A stretch of 64,000 bases of DNA from Ensifer adhaerens. GTDB lineage: Bacteria > Pseudomonadota > Alphaproteobacteria > Rhizobiales > Rhizobiaceae. Positions 57,710 through 64,000 of this stretch are shown here, one piece after another. Location of the stretch: NCBI RefSeq assembly GCF_001270265.1, contig NZ_LGAP01000014.1, forward strand, positions 62,001-126,000. The letters are read 5' to 3'. Below the pieces are notes generated by a model, which did not search any database, was not told where the DNA came from, and saw nothing but the letters and a program-made list of their open reading frames with translations. The translations under genes and the position numbers were made by a program. The stretch's first letter is position 1. The number at the start of each line of letters is the position of its first letter.

Positions 57710-59434
57710 TCAAAGCCCGGGTGCGGCAGCGGCTTCTTCAGTGACCGCGCGAGGCGTCAACGTCGCTGCCGAACGTTTTTCCAGCCGCATTTTCAGATGG
57801 TCGGCGAGACGCATCGCCAGGCCAAGCGTCATCAATGTCGGGTTGGCGTGACCAGGCGTTGGAAAGATTGAGCTGCCGGCGACAAAAAGCCCCTCCACCC
57901 CGTGCACCATGGCATTCGGATCGACGACGCTGGTCGCCGGGTCGCTTCCCATGCGCGTCGTGCAGGACGGATGCGCCATATCGGTGAACGCGGCCTTCCC
58001 ATCGTCATCCCAGGCTATCCAGTCGGCCAGACGCGGCTGTGGAAGGCCATTGCGTCCGAATTCGGAGGCCAGTGCCCGCGCAAGCCGCTTGACGCTCTGC
58101 ACCTCTGTGGGGCCGATTTTCCAGGCGACCCGCGGCAGCGGCACGCCGAGTGTATCCCGTTGATCCGCGAGGGTGATGCGGCTCTCCGCGTCGAGCTTCT
58201 GCTCGACCATAACATCGAAGCGCAGCTCGTCGGATCTGTGCATCATTCCCCGCTTTTGTACCATCCGGCGGAAGGTGCCCTTCGCCAGGAAGGCAGGCGA
58301 CCTGGCGACGACGGCAAGATCGCTCGCAAGCCGCGTGCGATCGCCCCGCATCAGTCGCTTCAGTGCCGCCCAGGGGTCGCTCGCCGAATGGACCTGCACA
58401 GGATAGGCAGCACAGTTGACGAGCGCCTCGCGTCTTTGCACGGTCGGGCTGAGGCGCAGACCATGGAGATAGAACCGGGTCGCCCCTTCCTCGGACAGGC
58501 CGTAGAAGTTGAAGTGGCGTGCCACCGCGTCGATATCCCGCCGGTCAAACCGGAGAAGCGTCGAGCGCGGGTGATCGGCGAGGTAGCGCCCAACGACACC
58601 TCTGCCGTTGCCGACGCCGCCTGGCATGACCGATGTCGAAGCCAGCAACAGGCGCGCGTTCTCGATACCGCCTGTGCACAGAACGACCGCCTCGGGCCGC
58701 ACGCTTGCACCGGCTCCGTCCAGGCTGCGAAGATCGAGCGAGGCGACGCGCCTGCCGCTCTCATCGAGATGGATCGCCGTGACAGTCGCATGCGTCAGGA
58801 TGTCAATGTTCGGGGTCACCAGCTCTGCCGCCACATTGGCAAACCGCATGGGCTCGCCCCGCCGATCGCGCTCATGGCTGAATTGCCAGAAGAAGGGGCG
58901 AAGGAGATCGCGGTCGAAGCCGCGTTCGTCCGGCGGCGAATGCAGCCGGCCAAACAGCCTCTCGTCATAGAGATTGGGTCCAAGATTGAGCAGGCGCGCC
59001 GCGCGATCAAGCGCTGGCGCCAGACTTTCGCGCGTCATCGGCCAACCGGATACCGGCAGCCACGACCGTCGCTCGAAATCGATTTCGTCGAAGCTCGCGC
59101 ATTTGCCGATCCAGGTATGCGTGCTGCCGCCGAGCACTCGGTTGCGTAACTCGAAAGGGGGGATGTCATTCAGCCAGGCGAGGCTGCCGTTATAGCCCCG
59201 GCCGGGACTTTCGACACCGTCGCGGGCAAAAGGCTCGCCGACATTAACGACGGAATTCAGCGTCTGCTGCGCTGCTGCGAAGTCGGTGCCACCGCTTTCG
59301 ATGATCAGCACCCGACAACGGCTGTTGGCCAGTTCCCGGGCTATCGTCAGGCCGACGGGGCCGCCGCCGACGATCGCTACATCCGGACGAAACTCGGTGT
59401 CTGGGGTGATTGATCGGAGGTCACGGATCGGCAT
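57710..59434 (-). CDS. GMC-family FAD-dependent oxidoreductase
   Basis: Flavoprotein of 574 residues oxidising an alcohol. The N-terminal FAD-binding motif is VAIVGGGPVGLTIARELA, followed by ESGGTDF and the NRVLGGSTHTWIGKCA segment (cofactor site, about 98-114). The C-terminal block HPSCTTRMGSD with LFVAGSSIFPTPGHANPTLMTLGLAMRLADHL (around 500-545, key residues H, N, P) is the GMC_oxred_C part with the active-site His/Asn pair. The substrate is unknown. It diverges from the aminotransferase gene, with 276 nt between them. Confidence 0.85.
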   Translation of the reverse strand: MPIRDLRSITPDTEFRPDVAIVGGGPVGLTIARELANSRCRVLIIESGGTDFAAAQQTLNSVVNVGEPFARDGVESPGRGYNGSLAWLNDIPPFELRNRVLGGSTHTWIGKCASFDEIDFERRSWLPVSGWPMTRESLAPALDRAARLLNLGPNLYDERLFGRLHSPPDERGFDRDLLRPFFWQFSHERDRRGEPMRFANVAAELVTPNIDILTHATVTAIHLDESGRRVASLDLRSLDGAGASVRPEAVVLCTGGIENARLLLASTSVMPGGVGNGRGVVGRYLADHPRSTLLRFDRRDIDAVARHFNFYGLSEEGATRFYLHGLRLSPTVQRREALVNCAAYPVQVHSASDPWAALKRLMRGDRTRLASDLAVVARSPAFLAKGTFRRMVQKRGMMHRSDELRFDVMVEQKLDAESRITLADQRDTLGVPLPRVAWKIGPTEVQSVKRLARALASEFGRNGLPQPRLADWIAWDDDGKAAFTDMAHPSCTTRMGSDPATSVVDPNAMVHGVEGLFVAGSSIFPTPGHANPTLMTLGLAMRLADHLKMRLEKRSAATLTPRAVTEEAAAAPGL

Positions 59435-59710
59435 GCAAAGAACTCCCGCGTGCTACATATCGGTCATAGCACCAGCGCTATCGCGCCGAAATCTCCCAAT
59501 ATGCATAGGGGAGTAGGGCAACTACTGATTTCGGCTAGCTGGAGCCTGCACACTTTGTTCAGGCGCTGGCCGGAAGTCCATTTTGAAACGATGTCGCGAC
59601 GCGACTAGGCTTATTCATTGGGGCCGGTACCCAGCAGGCGATTTGTCTTCATCCCTGAACGCCGATGGTCGGCGTAGCGCGGAGAGCCGGCGAGGATCGG
59701 AGAGCACAGG

Positions 59711-60892
59711 ATGGCGCGCGTAGGTATCAGGGAATGGTTGGCACTTGCTCCGGTGTTTGCATCGGGCAAACTGGCCCGCTTCAGCAGTGGCGGCAACGGG
59801 CCGCTCACGCGGTTCGAAGCGGATTTCGCCGCCAAGTTCGGCGTAGGCCATGTTCTGACGGTCAGCAGCGGCACCGGCGCATTGATCGCGGCACTGGCTG
59901 CGGCCGGGATCGGCCCGGGCGACGAGGTGCTGGTGCCGGCCTATACCTGGATCGCGACGGCCGGTGCGGCACTGGCCGTCGGCGCTGTGCCCATCATCGT
60001 CGATATCGACGAGACGCTGACGATGGATCCGGCAGATATCCTGCGAAAGATCACGCCCTATACGCGCGCCATCGTGCCCGTGCACATGGCCAACATGGTG
60101 TGCGACATGGACAGCATCATGCCGATCGCCCGCCAGCATGGGCTCGTCGTCATCGAGGATGCCTGCCAGGCCGTCGGCCTGACCTACAAGGGGGTGCGCG
60201 TGGGCACGATCGGCGATGCCGGCGCCTTCAGCTTCAACCAGTTCAAGAACATCAATATCGGCGAAGGCGGGGCAGTCGTGACCAACGACGACCAACTCTT
60301 TGCAAGGGCCCGCATGTATCACGACATCGGCGCGCTGTTTCGCGGCCACCTCGACAATGCCAACGAGCCGCCCATGCTCGGCGTCAATCTCAAGGCCAGC
60401 CAGATCCAGGGCGCCATGCTGAACGTGCAGTTGAAGAAGCTGGATCCGATGATCCGTCGCATGCGTCGTCGCTACGATGCGATTGCCGGGATCCTCTCGG
60501 CCAGCAATGCGATGCGCATCGGCCCGCACAACGATCAGGACCATGCCGCCGGCCTGCACGTGATCTTCGACACCGCCGAGGAGGCCCGGGCCTTTGCCGC
60601 CGAAAACAAGCGCGGGGTCTACCGCCTCTACGATTCCAGCCGGCACGTCTACAGCAACTGGTTGCCGGTGCTGGAGCAGCGCACGGCAAATCCGAAGATG
60701 AACCCTTATGCCTGGGCGTCCCGCAAGATCGAGTACTCGCCGGATATGTGCCCGCGCTCGCTGGATATCCTGAAGAGGACGTGCCGCATCGGGCTTGGCG
60801 AGAATTATCCCTTACCGCTCATGACCTACTTCGCCCGACGCATGCTGCGCCAGCGGCCCGCTTCGAAGGGGAGCCTCGTCTATGCGACCTAG
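59711..60892 (+). CDS. DegT/DnrJ/EryC1/StrS-family PLP aminotransferase
   Basis: Sugar- or cyclitol-type aminotransferase of 393 residues. It has VSSGTGALIAALAAAGIGPGDEVLVPAYTW (about 51-80, key residues S-G-T, P, Y-T), the PLP-contact ED in VIEDACQAVG (about D150), and the PLP lysine K179 in SFNQFKNINIGEGGAV. Typically it transfers an amino group from glutamate or glutamine to a keto-sugar. GGAGAG lies before ATG 59711. Its last 11 nt overlap the start of the phosphopantetheinyl transferase gene, so both are translated together. The substrate may be a keto-sugar or a polyketide-type precursor. Confidence 0.86.
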   Translation: MARVGIREWLALAPVFASGKLARFSSGGNGPLTRFEADFAAKFGVGHVLTVSSGTGALIAALAAAGIGPGDEVLVPAYTWIATAGAALAVGAVPIIVDIDETLTMDPADILRKITPYTRAIVPVHMANMVCDMDSIMPIARQHGLVVIEDACQAVGLTYKGVRVGTIGDAGAFSFNQFKNINIGEGGAVVTNDDQLFARARMYHDIGALFRGHLDNANEPPMLGVNLKASQIQGAMLNVQLKKLDPMIRRMRRRYDAIAGILSASNAMRIGPHNDQDHAAGLHVIFDTAEEARAFAAENKRGVYRLYDSSRHVYSNWLPVLEQRTANPKMNPYAWASRKIEYSPDMCPRSLDILKRTCRIGLGENYPLPLMTYFARRMLRQRPASKGSLVYAT

Positions 60893-61682
60893 CCTGGACC
60901 GGATCGGTCCCAACTTCATCGATATCTGGCGCTGGAACCTCGACCCGGCCCCGGGCGAAATCGACCCGTTATTCCCAACGCTGAGCGGCGAGGAAAAGGC
61001 ACGAGCCTCACGCTTCGTGCATCCGGAACACCGCCAACGTTTCATCGCCGGACGTGCCGGCCTACGCCTCGTGCTTGGCCACTACCTCCATGTTCCGCCA
61101 CACCGCATCGGTCTGACCTATAACGTCTTCGGCAAGCCGCGCATCGCCGGCGCATCAGAGTTGCTGCATTTCAACCTCAGCCACAGCGCCGCCGTGGCGA
61201 TGCTGGCGGTTTCCGACCATTACCCTGTGGGGATCGATATCGAAGCGATCAAACCTCTGGAAGAGGATATTACCGGGCATTTCTTTTCGAAGCGCGAGTG
61301 CAATGCTCTGGCCGCGTTCGACGGCGACGACTATCTGCACGCGTTCTATCGCTGCTGGACGCGGAAGGAAGCTTTCGTGAAGGCCCACGGCGCCGGACTG
61401 TCGCTGCCACTCGACTCCTTCGACGTCACCGTCGACGCGACCTCCCGCCCAAAGCTCGAATCCCTGGATGGAGATAGGGACGCGCCGCTGAACTGGAGCC
61501 TATTTGATGTCGCGACCCCGCCTGGGTTCGCCGGCACCTTGGCGGCGCTGACCCTCGGCAACGCCGTCCATCTTCGTTACTGGAATGATGATGTGCTCGC
61601 GCTCAAAGCGTCAGTCGCGCATCCAGCACATAGCGATCCCCGGCAGCGTCAAAATGGTGGCAACCGAGCAATCCGGGTTTGA
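60882..61682 (+). CDS. 4'-phosphopantetheinyl transferase, Sfp type
   Basis: Activates carrier proteins by adding the phosphopantetheine arm. The 266-residue product has the Sfp-type pattern: RQRFIAGRAGLRLVLGHYL, FNLSHSAAVAMLAV, the metal-binding VGIDIEAI (about 113-120) and the catalytic CWTRKEAFVKAHG. This type serves NRPS, PKS and similar systems rather than plain fatty-acid ACP. ATG 60882 overlaps the aminotransferase gene's end. The last 80 nt are antisense to the convergent gene at 61603, which adds a likely non-conserved tail of about 26 residues. The partner carrier protein is not in the window but a thioesterase domain is at 63214. Confidence 0.85.
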   Translation: MRPSLDRIGPNFIDIWRWNLDPAPGEIDPLFPTLSGEEKARASRFVHPEHRQRFIAGRAGLRLVLGHYLHVPPHRIGLTYNVFGKPRIAGASELLHFNLSHSAAVAMLAVSDHYPVGIDIEAIKPLEEDITGHFFSKRECNALAAFDGDDYLHAFYRCWTRKEAFVKAHGAGLSLPLDSFDVTVDATSRPKLESLDGDRDAPLNWSLFDVATPPGFAGTLAALTLGNAVHLRYWNDDVLALKASVAHPAHSDPRQRQNGGNRAIRV

Positions 61683-63189
61683 AATCAGGCTTGATCGTTC
61701 TGATGCACCGTTCCCGATAGTTCTCCAGGTCCAGCTGCTCGATCTCCATGATGTTCAGCCCATAGCCGTAAATGCCGTGGGCATTGTGCTGGGACGGGCG
61801 GAAGACACGGCCCTCGCGGGCGAAGATCCGGCCGGCATTGCGCGCAAATGTGCTGCCGAGCACCACCGGATTGCGCTTGTGCGGCGTAATGCGCGCCAGC
61901 CCCGGCCCGTCGACTTCAAAGATATGAAGCTCGCTGCAATGGTCCTCATAGGCGTGGAACTCGGAGAGGTTCGTAAACAGCCACCACCGCCCGTCATGGC
62001 GGGTCAGCACACTGTCGGCGGCGGACAGGCCGTTGAGCGCCGTTGCGTGCAGCTCCCACTTCAGCGGAAACTCGACACAGCGCCAGATTTCGATGCGCTT
62101 GGATTGATGCGTCTCCGGCATCATGAAGATGTCCTCGCCGTCGCGGAAGACGAACGGATAGGACAGATGATAGTCGCAGTTCAGCGCGATCCCCACGGGC
62201 TCGAGGCGGTCGCCGTCGAAGCGGCCCACAGCAATATGCGCCTTGCGGTCTCCGTTGGCATAGGCCTCGTAGAACAGGTAGCACTCGCCTTCATGCTGGA
62301 GCAGGAACGGATCCGCCTTGATATCCGTCGACGTCGGCGGGATCTCGACGGAAACGCCCGGCTCGAAATCGTCGATACGGCCGCTCCCGGTAAAGAGCGT
62401 CCAGACGGCCGACCCGGTCCCGGCCTTGTGTTGCACTGCCTTCTTCACTCGCCCGGCGAGGTGGCCGCTGAGGATGCCGAGATACCGGGCCAACTCGTCG
62501 ATCGACGGCGGCGAGGCTGGCCGGCGCGTCGGCAGCGGTGTCGTGATCAGCTCACCGGTATCGGCCAGTCGCGCCAGTTCGCGCAACAGCAGGGTAGCGG
62601 CGCGTTCCTTGACAAAATTGATGTTTCTGACCGCGCTGAACTTGATGTTGAAGGAGGACGAAGCGATGGCAACGGACGACGCTGATGCCCCGAGACGAAC
62701 GTAGAGCGCCAGGTCCACGGCCGGCGCGCCGCTGACCACCTCGAGATAGCTGAACCACTCGCCCGCTCCCGATTTCTGATCGGAGAAAGAGAGCGCCCAT
62801 TCGCCATAGGGCAGCTCGCGCACAGCGTCGTCAGGCAGGCCATTCGGCGTCATGCGGATCACCAGATCGAGACCAAGCTCCGCCACTTGCGCCTGCGCGG
62901 CGCCGTGTTGCGATGTCGCCAGTGGCACGATCCGTTGTTTGTGCGCATCGAAGTTGCAGGGATTGTATACTGCCTGGCGGCCGAACGCCGCCTGCTCGAG
63001 CCGATGCGCAAGCTTGAAGAGCACGGAACTCCGGCCGGACCCATATGGCGCCGGGTGAGCAAGCAAGGCGGTTAAGGAATATCGCGGATCGGCAACGATC
63101 CGATCAAAGACCATCAGTTGCCAATTCTCGAATTGCTCGTTCTGTTCGACCAGGATGCCGATGCGCAATGGGAGGCTTGTGACACGCAT
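61603..63189 (-). CDS. GINT1-like protein: formyltransferase-like N-terminus plus beta-propeller
   Basis: A 528-residue protein. The first 200 or so residues (SLPLRIGILVEQNEQFENWQ, DLVIRMTPNGLPDDAVRELP) resemble the N-terminal fold of formyltransferase-like enzymes. From about 265 onward repeated motifs (KADPFLLQHEGECYLFYEAY, HLSYPFVFRDGEDIFMMPE, LFTNLSEFHAYEDHCSELHIF) match the five-bladed propeller of the glucosamine inositolphosphorylceramide transferase 1 N-terminal domain family. No catalytic mechanism is established to my knowledge; a role in glycan or lipid assembly is plausible. It starts 25 nt upstream-adjacent to the thioesterase gene end and overlaps the PPTase gene by 80 nt at its 3' end. 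Confidence 0.72.
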   Translation of the reverse strand: MRVTSLPLRIGILVEQNEQFENWQLMVFDRIVADPRYSLTALLAHPAPYGSGRSSVLFKLAHRLEQAAFGRQAVYNPCNFDAHKQRIVPLATSQHGAAQAQVAELGLDLVIRMTPNGLPDDAVRELPYGEWALSFSDQKSGAGEWFSYLEVVSGAPAVDLALYVRLGASASSVAIASSSFNIKFSAVRNINFVKERAATLLLRELARLADTGELITTPLPTRRPASPPSIDELARYLGILSGHLAGRVKKAVQHKAGTGSAVWTLFTGSGRIDDFEPGVSVEIPPTSTDIKADPFLLQHEGECYLFYEAYANGDRKAHIAVGRFDGDRLEPVGIALNCDYHLSYPFVFRDGEDIFMMPETHQSKRIEIWRCVEFPLKWELHATALNGLSAADSVLTRHDGRWWLFTNLSEFHAYEDHCSELHIFEVDGPGLARITPHKRNPVVLGSTFARNAGRIFAREGRVFRPSQHNAHGIYGYGLNIMEIEQLDLENYRERCIRTIKPDFKPGLLGCHHFDAAGDRYVLDARLTL

Positions 63190-63213
63190 GAATGTTGCCT
63201 TCGCACGTCGTGT

Positions 63214-64000
63214 TCAGCTCTCGCCATGAGAGCGGAATCTGTTGATGACGATGGTCGCCAGGGCCTGAATGCTGTTGCTGTTGAGACTATCCTCATGCCA
63301 GCCTTCAAGGTCGAATACTTCGCTGTCCCCGGCAATCGCACCACCCCAGCCGAAGAGCAGCTTGCGAGCGCGGCGATGAGTGGCTTCGCTGCGGAACAGC
63401 AGCACCGACTTTTCATTCGTCGTCGGCGGCCGGTAGCGACGGGCCGCATTGATCAGCAAGTCGGTAACATCGGCATTGACGGCTTCTTCCTGGGAATAGG
63501 TCCCCGCCCGCAGTCCCAGACGCTTCAGCAAGGCAAGCGTGAAGTTGAACTCCCTGAGATAGTCGACGAAACTGATGCGGCCGGAAAAGAGCTTGCGGGT
63601 GAAATAGCCGATGCGTTTCAGGCGGCGCTCGCCGTTCCAGCGAAGGCGCCGGAGCCGGGGCTGCGACCTGACATAGCCCGGGGCCCAGGCATCGATGACG
63701 GCGGTGAAACGAAGATCGGCGCCGCGCTCGCGCAATTGTCGGGCAATTTCGACCGCCAGCACGCCGTTGACGCAAAGCCCCATCACGCCGACCGGCCCTT
63801 TGAGAATGTCCGCGCCCATGCTGTCGACGGCATGCCCGGCGATCTCCTCGAGCGACATGGAGGCGAGATGTCCGGTGAGATCCGCATGGAACATGTTGGC
63901 GTTGTAGACCGACACGGCATCGCCGAGATCGGTGGCAAGCCGGTAGTAAAGGAACGGATGATTGAGCGTGTAGAGCGTATAGGGCGCATCGGTACGCCCG
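63214..64000 (-). CDS. Thioesterase domain protein (NRPS/PKS type), partial at window edge
   Basis: The frame is open to the window edge, so the N-terminal part is missing. The visible 260 or so residues form an alpha/beta-hydrolase thioesterase: LNHPFLYYRLATDLG, the nucleophile elbow GLCVNGVLA with Cys in place of the usual Ser, AVIDAWAPGYV near the acid, and EGWHEDSL with the likely catalytic His. Such domains release products from NRPS or PKS carrier proteins. Whether it is a stand-alone TE or the end of a large synthetase cannot be seen here. It is in the same direction as, and just upstream of, the GINT1-like gene, 24 nt apart. Confidence 0.75.
   Translation of the reverse strand, partial: GRTDAPYTLYTLNHPFLYYRLATDLGDAVSVYNANMFHADLTGHLASMSLEEIAGHAVDSMGADILKGPVGVMGLCVNGVLAVEIARQLRERGADLRFTAVIDAWAPGYVRSQPRLRRLRWNGERRLKRIGYFTRKLFSGRISFVDYLREFNFTLALLKRLGLRAGTYSQEEAVNADVTDLLINAARRYRPPTTNEKSVLLFRSEATHRRARKLLFGWGGAIAGDSEVFDLEGWHEDSLNSNSIQALATIVINRFRSHGES

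Noticed and set aside
1-64000. tRNA/rRNA genes, CRISPR arrays, transposases, integrases, phage genes
   Set aside because: No such sequence was recognised by reading. A tRNA or repeat-finding program was not available, so small RNA genes could have been missed.

Overview
The window is GC-rich alphaproteobacterial DNA, most likely from a Rhizobiaceae member close to Sinorhizobium/Ensifer. This rests on the family make-up (Dpp/Aap-type transporters, DUF930 and DUF992 proteins, ExoF/ExoP/ExoY-type exopolysaccharide genes, AmpR), tight ATGA-coupled operons and strongly GC-biased third positions. I saw no tRNA, rRNA, CRISPR array, transposase or phage gene. I cannot tell chromosome from plasmid.

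Layout. (1) 171-9776: a peptide ABC transporter (dppABCDF type), a D-aminopeptidase and a LysR regulator on +, facing a D-amino-acid transaminase and a DmpA-type peptidase on -. Together they look like a D-peptide/D-amino-acid uptake and use locus. (2) 9969-18145: a TonB/TolA-shaped DUF930 protein, an Aap-like amino-acid transporter without its ATPase, a flavoprotein and an MsbA-like exporter. (3) 18610-25884: a truncated solute-binding-protein gene abutting a ferric-hydroxamate uptake locus (FhuB, FhuD, FhuC, TonB receptor, AraC regulator). (4) 26134-34171: a small protein, a subclass B3 metallo-beta-lactamase, a polysaccharide deacetylase, an AmpR-type regulator and a pair of penicillin-binding proteins. 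A 40-nt element, 31/40 identical by my count, lies upstream of both the lactamase and the penicillin-binding-protein pair, so I infer a cell-wall-damage regulon. (5) 34254-45052: a nitroreductase, a small coiled-coil protein, then a long minus-strand operon of three luciferase-like monooxygenases, GNAT acetyltransferase, M20 deacylase, two solute-binding proteins, a permease-ATPase fusion and a frameshifted isomerase gene. It mirrors in gene content the Bacillus ytm/ytn operon for S-modified cysteines. (6) 45416-46471: a DUF992 secreted protein and a small membrane protein. (7) 46583-57676: a surface-polysaccharide locus (glycosyltransferases, ExoF, ExoP, ExoY, flippase, TIGR04325 methyltransferase) with no Wzy polymerase in view. 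(8) 57710-64000: GMC oxidoreductase, DegT aminotransferase, Sfp-type phosphopantetheinyl transferase, a GINT1-like beta-propeller protein and a thioesterase domain running off the window, which suggests a carrier-protein pathway joined to the polysaccharide locus.

Most start codons were chosen from Shine-Dalgarno spacing, overlap with the previous stop, or signal-peptide position, and often differ from the longest open frame. Function calls come from reading motifs by eye, and no database search was run.
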